Assembly: GCF_000003195.3 (NCBI RefSeq)
Contig: NC_012870.2
Span: 37,230,377-37,294,376 of the forward strand
Reading direction: 5' to 3'
DNA length: 64,000 nucleotides
Source of the DNA: Sorghum bicolor
Taxonomy: Eukaryota; Streptophyta; Magnoliopsida; Poales; Poaceae
The notes under the pieces are model-generated. The model did no database searches and was not told where the DNA came from. It was given only the letters and a program-made list of their open reading frames with translations. Each line of letters opens with the position of its first letter. Position 1 is the stretch's first letter. Shown in pieces: positions 33,280 through 45,751 of the stretch. The position numbers and the translations under genes were made by a program.

Positions 33280-34058
33280 GACGGCAACCCACCAACGGAC
33301 GGATCCGACGGATACGGTAACTCCTCCAATAAATAAGACGCCTAACGGTCCTTATCTCTCTCACAGGTGGGACGCTACGAATTCCGTGTCGGTACAGTGT
33401 CGCAACGGCTCCCGCCTAAAAAGGCGCGGCCAACGGGCAAAAAGGCTAACTGCCGCGGTCTTTTCCTTCCCCTGTAAGCCAAGGTACGCATTCATAAGAA
33501 CCTCGAGAGGTCGCAGGCTGACCCATCGAACGGGTTCGACAGCCGATCTCGAGTACCCGAGTCAGGGATGCCCAGCGAGCGGTCGAAAAGCGAGGCCCGC
33601 CTCGAGGGCTCACTGGGGATGTCCAAGGCGAGGACGAGATGGATGAGAGGAATCCCCCGAGGGGAGGCATCAAGCTGCTGGACTCTATTGAACGAGACCA
33701 GTAACCCCGACCACGTCGACCCCGCTTTATGAGAACGCCTCCGGGCTACAGCCAACCCCCTCGAACGGGGCACGGGTTCTCACTTGGATTACCCGCTAGG
33801 AGCTCAATCTGGGGTAGATGACGCTCTCTCCACCAGGAGTACGTCGTAACCCCTGTGTGAAATAAACCAATCCCGGCTTTCAGCCCGTCTTCACGATGGA
33901 CATCGAGAGCGCTTCCACAGATTAGGAAATATAACCCTCGAAGGAGTCAAAAACTCCTCCAAGGGCTCGGGGGCTACCACCGCGGGGTCGCTCGCGCGCC
34001 CCCACGGAAACTCGACCACCAAAAAGAGCCTCCACTCGAGCGCAAGCGCTCGAATAGA

Positions 34059-34072
34059 GACTCAGGGGCTAC
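34059..34072 (+). other. Y polypurine tract
   Basis: GACTCAGGGGCTAC directly before the LTR start TGTCGAGG. X has the related GACTCGGGGGCTAC. Confidence 0.82.
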
Positions 34073-35108
34073 TGTCGAGGATATCAGTAAGGGGTACCCT
34101 AACTGAAGTACATAGCGAGAGCATCCGTATGAAAGTCGAGGCCTCCGAGTCGACGCCCTCCCCAGTTGTATGCACAGTTCTCGACGACCGTAGCCACGAA
34201 CACGGAAAGAGCGTCCTACGAATCGACCAGGGCTCGAGCGCCAGCCACCGTCGAATACGGAAACAGGATCGTATGAATCGGAAGGCCTTGAGTGCAAGGA
34301 CGCCGCCCGCCGCCTGACGCGGGCATGAGAACCAGGGCATTTAATGCGCCTGCCGCGTTCTCACATAACCCGTCCGTCACGGGAAGCCGTCCTGTCGTTC
34401 ATTCTGCAGCCTTTCCCGCCAAACAAGCCAGAACGTGGCAGGGCGTAGGGAGTGGGTCGAAACGTCCTGTCGAGACCCCCTCGAGACACCCAAGGTCAGC
34501 GCTCTGGCCAGCGAGGTGTTACACAGCACCTGACCCTCAAGTAGGCACGTTTCCTTCGTGGGAAGGGTCGGGCGACGAATGACAGCACCCCAACCACTCT
34601 GACGTAGCTGTTACCACGACGTACAAGCGTGCAATAGATAAACCAGTCCAGGACGGCGCACAGGAGCAGGATTCAGGGGCACGCGTAATCATCATCAAAG
34701 TACCAAGACAAGATGGCTCGAGGCCACGCTGGTACGGAGGCCTCGAGTAGGTCAGCACGCCATACCTCTATCGACTCCTACTTTGTCGCCTATACATGTA
34801 CCCTAGTCCTCTCCTTGGAGCTATAAAAGGGGAGGTCTGTGAGCAGATACCGGACACGCAACACAAAACAAGACATACGTAGTAGAGCAACCTTACTCCA
34901 TCTCAGTTCATACCACGCCTGTACTCACCCCTGTACAAGCACTTAGGTGCAAGATAATACAAACTCTCCTCTCCCGCTGGACGTAGGGCCTTCTCTTGCC
35001 CGAACCAGGGTAAATCTTTGTGCCTTTTCTTGCATCACCATCTGGAAAGGGGAGCACGCATACAAGTTTCACTCGTTGGGGTGACCCCCCGAGGGGAAAA
35101 CACTGACA
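34073..35108 (+). repeat. Y 3' LTR (1036 bp)
   Basis: TGTCGAGGATATC... to ...GGGGAAAACACTGACA, similar over its length to both X LTRs (1034 and 1032 bp). TATAAAA at 34822-34828. It is followed by T2 sequence (gctct at 35109-35113 is the presumptive target site; the other copy is out of view). Confidence 0.92.
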
Positions 35109-35618
35109 GCTCTATTTAAGGCTCTCAGAGGTCTAATCCGTATCGATGCCGAGGAGATTCTTTTTTAGGCTGCACACTTAGAGAGTCGTTAGCTACAGTA
35201 CCAAAAGGCCGCTCAACGCCTTGCCGATAGAGCCACTCATGCCCAGCTCTCAAAGGAGGTGATGAAAGTGAAGCATCTTGCCGATAAAAAGCATAAGAGC
35301 ATTGGCATTCTAAAATCCTCTGGAGATACGCTGAAATAGAAGATCTCTGACCTATCGGCAATAAGGGAAGCTCTGCTAGCGGAACTTAAGCAAGTAGAAG
35401 AAACTCTATCCCAAGCTCAACAGGAAGAAAGCCAGTTGCCCAAGATAATCAAGACCCTTGAACAAGAGCAAAACATCCAAGCCCGCAAGGCACTGCAGAT
35501 GAAGAAGAAACTGAAGCCAGTGGAGGGCTCTGCCGATGAAGACATGAAGGAGATAGAAGAAGCCGATCAGATTTGTCTGCGCGCCATATCGACGATCCAG
35601 GCTCTGCTAAACATATGA
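35109..35618 (+). pseudogene. T2 antisense gene C-terminus (coiled coil), cut by Y
   Basis: Plus-strand reading frame ending at a TGA at 35618, rich in Gln, Lys, Glu and Leu heptads (KTLEQEQNIQ, LQMKKKLK), with an acidic EDMKEIEEAD segment. Upstream it continues in frame to the Y LTR but with stops near 35166, 35190 and 35337. Position and orientation match the C-terminal part of the PMD gene whose N-terminal part is seen in T1. That the two belong to one protein is an inference from element homology, since the parts do not overlap here. Confidence 0.6.
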
Positions 35619-35816
35619 ACTCTTCATCGGCGGCGTGTTTTGCTCTTTTCTTTCAAACACTCCTGATTATTTTGGTCTAGCCAATAGGACTGTTATCAGC
35701 ATCCCTTTAAAACATTGAGTCCAGCCCCAGATACACTTTAATCCAGCCGATAGGAATGTTATCGGCACTTAAACTTCTCATGCATCAATCCATATGATAG
35801 GATAATATTTCTTTAA

Positions 35817-38800
35817 TTATTTGCCATTCAATGCCCTAGGAAATTCAACTCCTTCGAGAGTTACTAAAATAGAGGCATTACCAGGAGCAGATCGATTTAT
35901 CCGATAGGGACGCTCCCAATTGGGAGACCACTTCCCAAATTTGGAACTTTTAGTCCCGATCGGTAAGATTAGTTTCCATACTAAGTCTGCATCGGCAAAT
36001 TCCTTAGTCTTTACCTTTTTATCATACCATCTGGCAACTCTCTTTTTATTTTCTTCTATACTCATCAAAGCCCTCAACCGATACCCTGCTAAATCATCCA
36101 ACTCATCTTTCATCAAGGTAGCATAGTCATCGGTAGTCAGCTGATCTTGAAAAGATAATCGCCTAGATCCGATTTTAATCTCCCATGGCAACACAGCATC
36201 GTGTCCATACACCAACTGATAAGGTGAAACTTTGATTGACCAATGACAAGCCATCCGATATGACCATAAAGCTTCATTTAACAACGTATGCCACTTCCTA
36301 GGATTTTCTTCAATCTTCCGCTTGATAAGCTTAATAATTCCTTTGTTAGATGCTTCGGCCTGCCCATTGGCTTGAGCATAATAAGGAGAAGAGTTCAACA
36401 TTTTATTTCCAATACCGATTGCAAATTCATCAAACTCTCCCGATGTGAACATGGTACCCTGATCGGTAGTAATCATTTGAGGAATACCAAATCGGTAAAT
36501 AATATGCTCTTTCACGAAATCAATCATATTGGCCGATGTGACTTTCTTTGAAGGAATAGCTTCAACCCACTTGGTGAAATAATCGGTGGCAACCAAGATA
36601 AACTTATGCCCTTTGCTTGATGGTGGGTAAATCTGGCCGATAATATAAATATCCCATCCTCGGAACGGCCAAGGTTTAATAATGGGATTCATGGCCGATG
36701 CGGGTGCCCTCTGAACATTACCAAACTTCTGACATCCTTGACATCCCTTGAAATATTTAAAACAATCTTCAAGTATGGTTGGCCAATAATACCCGTTCCT
36801 CCTAATCATCCACTTCGTCTTAAAAGCCGACTGATGTGCTCCACACACTCCTTCATGGATTTCTCCCATCGAACTTTTAGCTTCATCACCACTTAAGCAC
36901 TTGAGAAGAACTCCATCGATTGTTCGATAATATAATTCATCCTCGAGGAGCACATACTTGGTAGCCTGAAACCGAATACGCCTCTCAACTTTCTTAGATG
37001 GATCTTTTAAATAATCAATGATTTCTTTTCTCCAATCATTCATTGCCGATAACATATTCAATATGGGTTGATATCCCGAGGCATGCTGAGCCAACCGATT
37101 AGCCTCTTCATTATGTAACCGAGGAACATGCTCTAATCGGAAATCTATGAATTCCCTTAACAGTTGCATACTCTTCTCGTAATAAGTTATAAGAACTTCG
37201 CTTCGGCATTCGTAGCTTCCAGCCAATTGATTTATAACGAGCATAGAATCCCCGAAGATTTCAACAGCGTCAGCATGAACTTCTTTTAACAACTCCAACC
37301 CCTTGATTAAAGCTTGATACTCGGCTTGATTATTTGTTGACGTGGCAACAATTGGCAAAGAGAACTCATACTTCCTTCCCTGAGGGGAAACTAACACTAT
37401 GCCGATCCCTGCCCCCCGGTCACACGTGGATCCATCAAAGAAGAGCGCCCAAGGTACAATTTCCAAAGTTTCCACTGTACCCCGATGTTGAGTTACAAAA
37501 TCGGCCATGACCTGTCCTTTAACCGCCTTAGCCGATTCGTACCACAGATCGAATTCCGACAGTGCCAAAATCCACTTACCAATTCCGCCGCTCATTATCG
37601 GCATAGATAGCATATATCGGACCACATCATCTTTGCATATAACAGTACATTCGTCCGATAATAAATAGTGCCTCAACTTAATGCATGAGAAATATAGGCA
37701 TAATCATAATTTTTCAATAGCCAAATACCTGGTCTCAGCATCAATCAATCTTCTTCTCAAATAGTAAATCACACGCTCCTTCCCTTCAAATTCTTGAATC
37801 AAAGCCGAACCGATGACCATCCCATCGGTAGACAAATATAATCTAAAGGGCTTTCCTTGCCGAGGTAGAATTAAAACTGGAGGATTTGTTAGATAATTCT
37901 TGATTTCATCCAGAGCCAACTGTTGCTCTTTTCCCCATATAAACTCTTGATCGGCCTTTAATTTAAGTAAAGGATAAAAGCACGAATTTTACCAGATAAA
38001 TTAGAAATAAACCGACTGATAAAATTTATTTTGCCGATCAGAGATTGGAGCTCAGTTTTGTTGGTAGGAGAAACTATCTTGTTAATAGCATCGATGGATC
38101 TTCTGCTAATTTCAATTCCCCTTTGATGCACCATGAAACCAAGAAATTGCCCTACCGATACATCGAATGCACACTTGTTAGGGTTCATCTTTAAACCATG
38201 TTTCCTTGTACATGCTAACACTTCTCGCAGATCGGCAAGATGCTTTGTGAAATCTCCAGACTTAACCACCACATCATCAATATAAATTTCTACCAGCTTG
38301 CCGATGAACTCATGAAAGATAAAATTCAAAGCCCTTTGATAGGTAGCACCAGCATTTTTCAAACCAAAAGTCATGACTATCCATTCAAACAACCAAACAT
38401 TACCAGGACATCTAAATGCAGTCTTCGGAATATCTTCTTCAGCCATGAATATTTGATTATATCCTGCATTGGCATCCATGAAGCTAATAATCCGATGCCC
38501 AGTCGCAGCATCAACTAGTAAATCGGCAACCGGCATTGGGTAACCATCCATCGGCGTAGCTTTATTAAGATTCCTGAAATCAATGCAAACTCGAAGCTTC
38601 CCATTCTTTTTGTAAACTGGGACAACATTGAAAATCCATTCGGCATACCGACACTGCCGAATAAACTTAGCTTCAATAAGTTTAGTTATTTCAGCCTTAA
38701 TATCAGGAAGAATGTTAGGATTACATCGGCGAGCTGGTTGCTGATGTGGCCGAAATCCAGATTTGATTGGTAACCGATGTTCAACAATCGATCGGTCTAA

Positions 38801-38947
38801 ACCAGACATCTCAGTATAATCCCAAGCAAAGAAATCTTTATATTCCTTTAACAAATCAGTCAACTGTTGTTTACACTCAGAATTTAACTTAGCACTAATA
38901 AAAGTTGGCCTTGGCTTATCACCACTACCTATATCTACCTCTACCAA
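35817..38947 (-). pseudogene. T2 pol: RT, two RNase H domains, integrase
   Basis: Polyprotein of a Tat-type Gypsy element. RT (37958-38947) shows FMDANAGYNQI, FGLKNAGATYQ and YIDDVVVKS. The usual RNase H follows (37704-37919, LYLSTDGMVIGSAL). A second, archaeal-type RNase H precedes integrase (LFFDGSTCDRGAGIG, EYQALIKGLELL, FGDSMLVINQL). A dual RNase H arrangement is known for Tat elements. Integrase has the HHCC finger (HEGVCGAHQ...CQGCQKFG) and core acids in GWDIYIIG, TTDQGTMF and the QAEASNKG motif, and it ends at a stop at 35817-35819. Frame breaks near 37940 and 37690 separate the three ORFs. The 35817-37676 segment (619 codons) is fully open. Confidence 0.92.
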
Positions 38948-39144
38948 GTCATCAGCCGATGTAAACCCCTGGCCTAATTTTCAATCATCGGCAAACCTAT
39001 CCATTAAAACTCCTCATCAGAATCGACTGCTTGGATCGGTGGAATTTCATAATCGGCAACTTTGAGGAAATCCTTCTCCCAAGTTTCTCCCAAGATACAC
39101 CTGGTCCTTTCATAAGTGTCCACATCTGCCGATACAATGACATA

Positions 39145-39519
39145 TCAAGAATCTCCCGAGACAATCTCAATCTTGTCACCTACCCACTGAACCAAGCATT
39201 GGTGCATTGTAGACGGGATGCAACAATTGGCATGAATCCAATCTCTCCCTAGCAGCAAATTATAAGCACCTTTTCCACTGATCACGAAGAAAGTTGTCGG
39301 CAAGGTTTTGCTGCCGATGGTCAACTCAACGCATATTGCCCCCTTAACAGGAGACACATTTCCTTCAAAGTCTTTTAGCATCATATCGGTCTTGGTCAAA
39401 TCTTGATCTCCTCTCCAAAGCTTCCAATAGACTGCGTATGGCATGATATTGATGGCAGCTCCACCGTCCACAAGTATCTTGGTCATCGGCTGCCCATCAA
39501 CCCTTCCTTTGACAAACAA
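39145..39519 (-). pseudogene. T2 protease domain
   Basis: Retropepsin-like domain with VDGGAAINIMP as the active-site box (D-G-G instead of D-S/T-G, a variant common in Gypsy elements with this layout) and LLLGRDWIH near the C-terminal end. It is separated from the RT frame by a break between 39145 and 38947. The stretch 39520-39800 continues the polyprotein in a broken frame. Confidence 0.82.
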
Positions 39520-39797
39520 AGCTTTAAGATGCTAGCTTTCATTATCGGCAGGCTTTTCAAAGATAGCCGTCATCGGATCTAGAGCCAACTGAGCTATCTG
39601 GTTGGAGAAATCCAGTTCCTCATCATCGCTGGACAGCGCAAGAAACTCCATCGGCAACATGAATACAATGTTAACATCTGTTGATGGCCCTTTTCCCTTA
39701 GGATCCGGTTGTTGCTGATTTCCAGACTGGCCAGAATTTTTGCCTTTGCTTAGCTCTTCTCGTCTTTCGCGCTACAGCCTCCTTTTCTGTGTCCTAG

Positions 39798-41725
39798 TCA
39801 ACCCCTCTGGACACCTTGGAGGACGTTGTGGCTGTCTTGCCGATGGGCGATGACTCTCCCGTGACTCCACCTGATTAGTATTAGCATCCCTACAATATAT
39901 GAACTCATTGGGAACTCGTGGATTGGCCATCTCTTCAAGCTCCTCTTTGTTCCTGGGAAAGTATCCAACACGGTCACCGAGTCTATCATGCACACTGAGC
40001 CTATCCCCCAGCCGATCATGAACCGACGTTCTCCCCCTAATCGGCCCATTAAAACGTCAATCATCATTCTGATACTGCCGATTAGGTCTATCATACCGAT
40101 CATAACCATTGCACTCAGGGCAATCCCTAACAGTGGGCAATTTGATGTTCTGTTCCCGGCAATGGATAAAGAATGGGCAGTTCCAGTGGTCTTTTTGCCG
40201 ATTCCACTCCTGTCGGCGCCTCTCTTCTTCCCGACGATAATCTTCTTGCTGGCGCCGATACCGATCTTCACGTTGCTGCCAAGTCTCCCGATGCCTTCTA
40301 TGAGTTATCACAATGCCAGATCGGGGAGGCCTTCCTGAGCTATTTCCTTCCTGGATCAAACCCTTTCCTTTAGCACCGGCAGCAGTAATCTGATGCTGAG
40401 GATCCACCGATGCACTTCTTTCAGCTGCTTCTGACGTGAAGACCTTGGTCTTTCCCTTAGCATCCAACATATTTGTTGGGAAAGGTTGTTGATCGATCTT
40501 CATCGGCTTCTGAGCTTCGGAATTATCAAACTTGATTCTCCCAGATTCTATAGCCAATTGCAGCTACTGCCTGAAAACCTTGCACTCATTGGTGCTGTGA
40601 GAAGTTGCATTGTGCCACTTGCAGTATTTCATCTTCTTTATTTCTTCAGCCGATGGAATCACATGATTAGGCGACAATTTGATTTGCCCTTCCTAAAGTA
40701 GAAAGTCAAATATCCTATCGACCTTGGTAATGTCAAACACAAACTTCTCTGGCTCCTTATGCCCAAAAGGGCAAGACATTGGCTTTTTGTTCTTCACCCA
40801 CTCTGCTAAGCCGATGACTGGCTCCTCATCAGAATCTGAGCTTGCTGCTTCATCGACAAATGATACCTTTTTATTCCATGCTCTCTTAGGCTCAAAAGGC
40901 TTAATATCCTGGTCAGAAATCCTTTGCACCAAATGACTCAGACTTTCGAACTCTTGAGAAGCGTACTTGTCTCTGATATGTGGCAACAGTCCCTGAAAAG
41001 CCAAATCGGCAAGCTGCCGATCATCTAGAACCAGACTATAGCATTTATTCTTGACCTCATGCAATCTCTGCACAAAACTTTCAACCAAATCATCATTGCG
41101 CTGCTTCAACCTGACTAAATTGGTGATCTTCTTTTCATGGACCCTAGAAAAGAAATATTTGTGGAACTGCTTCTCTAAATCGGCCAAAGTGATCACTGAG
41201 TTGGGAGGTAATGAAATAAACCAAGTGAAAGCCGATCTAGACAAAGATGACGAGAACAAACGAACCCTCAACTCGTCTCTGTTAGCAGCCCTCAACCCTC
41301 AACAAACGAACCACATTGGATGATGAACCTGTTGACGTGCTCCATAGTCGATGTATCATCCTGTCCAGAAAACTTAGTGAAGACTGGTACCTTGTACCGA
41401 TTTAGAAGTGAGATTAAATCATATGGAGGAGGATACGGTGTCCGATAAGAGTAAGTGTTGACTTTGGGTTTTATCCCAAATTGGTCTCTCATTACTTCAG
41501 CTATCTTATCGGCCCAATAAGTATCGGCATCTTGCCGATGAGGCGGTTGTGGATCTGGCGCCTGCTGATATGCTTCCACGTGACGCTGAGGTGCACGATC
41601 TGCATGGAACATTGGGTTAACCATTTGACCACCAATCTGCAGAACAAGATTCATTGGCTGGTTGACCAACCCTTGATTCTGAAACATAGGTTAGATTTGT
41701 CCATGTTGAAACCCTACAGCCTAAT
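39798..41725 (-). pseudogene. T2 gag, middle and C-terminal part
   Basis: Contains the Gag core (40693-41295): FSSSLSRSAFTWFISLPPNS, then FHKYFFSR, VESFVQRL and FQGLLPHIRDKY, typical of plant Gypsy Gag. The N-terminal flank (41292-41687) is Pro/Gln-rich (PYPPPYDL, KVPVFTKFSGQDDTS) in another frame. The C-terminal region has many Arg, Asp and Tyr residues and CPFGH / CREQ...CPEC pairs that may be remnants of a zinc knuckle. X inserted at 41721-41725, and the N-terminus resumes at 48806. Confidence 0.85.
41721..41725. repeat. Target duplication of X, left copy (ctaat)
   Basis: Pairs with ctaag at 48801-48805, matching in four of five positions. Confidence 0.7.
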
Positions 41726-42759
41726 TGTCGGTGTTTTCCCCAAGGGGGGTCACACCAACGGGTAAATTTGTATGCGTGCTCCCTTTCACAGATGGTGATG
41801 CAAGAAGACACAGAGATTTATCCTGGTTCGGGTAAGAGAAGGCCCTACGTCCAGCAGGGGAGGGGAGTTTGTATTATCTTGCACCTAAGTGCTTGTACAG
41901 GGGCGAATACAAGTGTGGTATGGTGTATGGGAGTTCTACCGCGTATGGGTGAAGTGTTTCCTGTCTATTCCTGGGTCATCCATTTTATAGCACCAAGGAG
42001 AGACCCAGGGTACATGTATAGGTGTTAGAGTAGGGGTCGATAGAAGCATGGAGCGCTGACCTACACGAGGCCTCCGTACCGGCGTGACCTCGAGCCGTCC
42101 CGTCTTAGTAGCCTGGTGATGATTATGCGTGCCCCTATAACCTGCCCCGCGCGCCGTCTTGGGCTGGTTTACCGGTCGCACGCCTGTACGATATGGCAGC
42201 AAACCCGGCGGAGTGGTTGCGGTGTTGTCAGTCGACGCCCAGCTCGTCCCCATGAAGTAGCTACCTCTGGTCAAGGGTCGGACGCCGTGTAATGCCCTGA
42301 TGTCCGGAGCGCTGACCTTGGTTGTCTCGAGGGGGTTCCGATTAGACGTTCCATCCTCGTTTCCCGCGCCCTGACACGCCCTGGGTCGTTTGGTGGGGAA
42401 GGCTGCAAAAAGAACGACGGGACGGATGCCTGTTCCCCATCATGCTTCCCGTGCCAGTGTGTTAGGTGGGGAAGAGTCTGGCGCATTAAATGCCCCGGCT
42501 CTCATGCGCGTGTCAGGCGGCGGGCGGCGTCCTTGCGCTCGACGCTTCCTGATTCGCTCGAGCCCGTTTCTGTATTCGATGGTAGCTGGCGCTCGACCCC
42601 TGATCGATTCGCTCGACGCTGTTTCCGTCTTCGAGGCTACAGCGATCGACGACCGTATATATATATATGACCAGAGCGCCGAGTCGGGACCCTCGACCTG
42701 CGTACGGGTAATCTTGTTATGCACGTCGGTGAGGGTACCCCTTACTGATACCCTCGACA
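41726..42759 (-). repeat. X 3' LTR (1034 bp)
   Basis: Plus-strand TGTCGGTG... to ...TACCCTCGACA. TATA box on the minus strand at 41983-41989. An (AT)n run near 42656 is four bases longer than in the partner LTR. Confidence 0.93.
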
Positions 42760-42776
42760 GTAGCCCCCGAGTCTCC
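42760..42776 (-). other. X polypurine tract
   Basis: On the minus strand GGAGACTCGGGGGCTAC immediately precedes the 3' LTR. Confidence 0.83.
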
Positions 42777-43643
42777 ATTTGAGAGCTGGCGCTCGAGTGG
42801 AGGCTTTGTTTTGTGCTCGAATTTCCGTGGGGGCGCGCGAGCGACCCCGCGAGGGTAGCCCCCGAGCCCTTGGAGGAGTTTTTGACTCCTTCGAGGGTTA
42901 TTTTGCCTAATTTGCAGAAATGCTATCGACACTAGTGGTGGAAGGTTCTGATTTGCTTGCCTCGCATGGAGGTTTCAACGTACTCTCGACAGAGCGAGCG
43001 TCTTCCACCCCAGATTGAGTTCCTAGCGGGTAGTCCAAGTGAGAACCTGTGCCCCTTTCGAGGGGGCAGCTGTAGCCTGGAGGCGTTCTCATAAAGCAGG
43101 GTCGACGTGGTCGGGGGTACTGGTCTCATTCGATAGAGTCCAGCGGCTCGATGCCTCTCGTCGGGGGATCCCTCTCGACTGTCTCGACCCTACCTTGGAC
43201 ATCGCCAGCGAGTCTTCGAGGCAGGCCTCGATCTTCGACCGCTCGCTGGGGATTCCTGACTCCGGTGCTCGAGATCGGCTGTCGAACCCTTTTGGTGGGC
43301 CTGCCTACGACCTCTCGAGGCTTTTGCAAGTATGCCCCTTGGCTTAAAAGGGAAGGAAGTGGCCACGGCGGTTCGCCTTTTTGCGTCGGCGTGGAATTCG
43401 GAGCGCCCTGCCTGTGAGGGGGAAAAGACTGTTAGATGACGCATTTATGGGGGGAGTTACCTCATTTCTCGGATCTGTCCATTGGCGGACTACCGCCTAT
43501 AAATACGCCGTGGCGCCGCCGCCGTTCTTTCTTCTTCCTTCCGCCTACCTGCTTTCACCCTTTCGTTGCCTTAGCTCTCTTGCCGTCTTACGCGCGCGTG
43601 CACCCCCTCGAGCGATAGCGAATCCACTGTCCTTCCAGCCAAG
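42777..43643 (+). promoter_or_regulatory. X antisense-gene promoter region, single copy
   Basis: About 870 bp matching one unit of the Y duplication, with a TATAAATA box at 43498-43505 and the start codon at 43644. A CAAGGGCTCGGGGGCT-type block (complement near 42850) and a perfect GAGTC...GACTC hairpin near 42885 are present. Nothing in it looks coding. Confidence 0.72.
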
Positions 43644-45189
43644 ATGCCTGTGACACTCGTCGCCGCCGACGACTGGCGCCCGTCGTCGATGACGGAGCGC
43701 AGGTTGCTAGAGCTTGAGAGTGACGGACTGTTGCGCCGCCGCACCTCGCTGTCGTCGCCAGAGTGGATCGCGCCGCCGGCAGGCCACAGGGAGCCCCAGC
43801 CGCCCGAGGGCTATGTGGTGTCGTTCGCCAAATTCCACCGCCATGGCCTGGGCGCTCCCCCGACTTATTAACAACGGGCTCGGGCCGGCTTATTTTGTAA
43901 GTGCTTTTCGATCTTTAATCCTCATGGGGCCTTTTGGTTTTGTGTTCTAACCATTCGACCCCCGGCTCGCAGGACATGAAAGAGACCTCCCGCATCAAGT
44001 CGAGCTTCATTCACGCCACAAGAGGCGGCTAGGAGCAGCTTCCCGTCCTCAAGGACCAACTCCTCGAGTCGCAGGAGAAACTCCTCAAGGCTTATAAAGA
44101 CCTCGTAGCGCTCGAGGAGGAGAAGAAGGCGAGGGAGGCTGCCTTGGTCGAGGCTTCAGGGACCTCAAGGAAGGCGGAGGAGGAGACGACACTGCTGCGG
44201 GAGCGCGCTCTGACGGTCGAGGAGGCCGCGTCCAAAGCCCGGGAGGAGGCCCTGTCCTACAAGAGTGTCATTGCAGAACTGGACAAGGAGAAGGGCCTTC
44301 TCAAGACCGACTTGGACTCCCTCCGAGACTCCTTCCAGAAGATGAAGGTGGCGTATGTGGACAGTGAGGTCGCCAGGGGTGCCGCCGAAGACGTAAAGAA
44401 GAAGGTCCTCGAAGATCTCGAGGCGGAGCGGGCTCGATCTCGCAGTCTCTCTGACGACGTCGAGCGTCTGAAGGGAGAACTGCTTGAGAAGAGTGGAGCT
44501 ATTGCTCAGGCTGGCAAGGTGATCGAGGATCTCCGCGTTGCCAACACCGAGCTAGCCCGCTCCAACAAAGAGATCGAGAGGGCCAACACCAGACTAGTCG
44601 GCGGGAACATGGCCCTAGAGGAGAGCGTCCGAGGTACGTTTCCTTTGTTGGGTTTTCTCTATCGGGGTGTGCTTGGCTTTTCCTAAGGCTTCTTGTATTG
44701 GCATTGATAGGGCTTAAGGACGAACTCTTGGCCGCCCAAGCCGAGGCTCGCAACGCTAAGGTTCAGCTCGAGGCTGAGGTTGCTTTGAACCGTCTAGTGC
44801 GGACTGCGGTAAGCGACCTCTCGACCTCTTGGGAGGTCAAGCCTATGGACGAGTCGAGGGAGGATGCTCGAGGTGACGCACTGGTCGACCAGCTGTGCTA
44901 CTTAGGTGCGACGCAGTGAGATCGGGTGCGGGATGCCCTCCACATCGGGGTGAAGCGGGCGATGGCGGTTGTCTGCTCGGGCTTCTCCTACGACATGGAG
45001 GTAGTATCCCACGGCTTCGTCACCGACATCTCTAAGACCGACGCAGAGAACGAGGAGAGGCTCCACGCCTTGATCGACGACGCGGAGGCTCCTGGAGAGA
45101 GGCTGGCCAAGCTATTTGAGCCTGAGGTGCTTCCTCCTGAGACTAGCTCGGGCGGAGGCGAGGGTGGTGAGGATCATGCCATGGACTGA
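43644..45189 (+). pseudogene. X antisense gene: shortened PF04195 / coiled-coil protein
   Basis: Counterpart of the Y antisense gene. The first exon (43644-43896) starts MPVTLVAADDWRPSS and follows the Y protein through FHRHGLGAPP. A deletion at about 43862 then joins it, out of frame, to the end of the fourth Y exon (NNGLGPAYF). Introns at 43897-43972 and 44634-44710 have GT...AG ends at the same positions as in Y. The coiled-coil exon (43973-44633) contains a TAG at 44030-44032, and the last exon (44711-45189) a TGA at 44917-44919. It lacks the Transposase_28 core, the basic region and the Gln-rich region, so only the helical part would remain. It converges on pol. Confidence 0.78.
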
Positions 45190-45751
45190 GGCCTGCGAGC
45201 CTGCTCAGGGTGCCTGGGGCCCCTTGTATAATACTTTGTTAATTCTGTTTTTAAGCGATACAGTATCTTTTTGTAATTGTTAAATGTTTATTTGTCTTTC
45301 CGCTCGAGGTTCTTTTATTTCTCTTTGCGCCTACGTATGTGTTCCTTGTTCGATTTTTCGTAAAAGATAGCTTCGATCACCTCGAGGGTGAGGGAGTGAG
45401 TAGAGTTTCCATAGCCCGGGGGCGTAGGAGTTCTCAGGCTCGTTATCCCTTGGCCCTTAAGGGGCTCGAGGCGCCTCAACTACTCAGCCATGCAAGGTTT
45501 ACTAAGTAAGAAAAAGAGAAATTTTTGGCTTTTTTCGACACTTGGAGGGGGGGTTGCCCCCCTGGTAGCCCCCAAGGGGGTGTTGACTATGATGGGTCAT
45601 AGTCGGCGCCCCCTTCTAACATCGATATTATGACTTGTAAAGCCTTGGTACAAAAAGAAGTTGCTCGAGGGAAGGACTTCATCTATTCATACATTCTTTT
45701 ACAAAGTCTCGGTACAAAATATACGTAGGAACATAAAGTTTTGAACTTCTA
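45190..45751. other. X convergent 3' intergenic region
   Basis: About 560 bp between the end of the antisense gene and the end of integrase. It matches Y 27323-27879 and includes a GGGGGGGTTGCCCCCCTGG stem near 45547. No coding potential was seen. Confidence 0.65.

Larger units (their letters stand above)
32312..34058. repeat. Tandem direct duplication of the antisense-gene promoter region
   Basis: Two direct copies of about 870 bp, roughly 32312-33181 and 33182-34058. Both contain the TATA region, a CTCACAG...GGGACGCTACGAATTCCG block and the GGCACGGGTTCTCACTTGG block. X has a single copy (about 42780-43600), so the duplication is specific to Y or its sublineage. Unit ends meet at an ATAGAGACTC sequence found at both junctions, a likely site of unequal exchange. 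There is no supportable coding sequence in either unit. Confidence 0.88.
25530..35108 (+). mobile_element. Y: Tat-like Gypsy element, 5' part outside the window
   Basis: Plus-strand element: RNase H (cut at its start by T1), integrase, a convergent minus-strand spliced gene, a tandemly duplicated promoter region, a polypurine tract and the 3' LTR at 34073-35108. It belongs to the same family as X, as shown by LTR, integrase and antisense gene similarity. CTCGAG occurs about 40 times by eye in 9.6 kb, against roughly 2 expected in random sequence. Confidence 0.88.
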
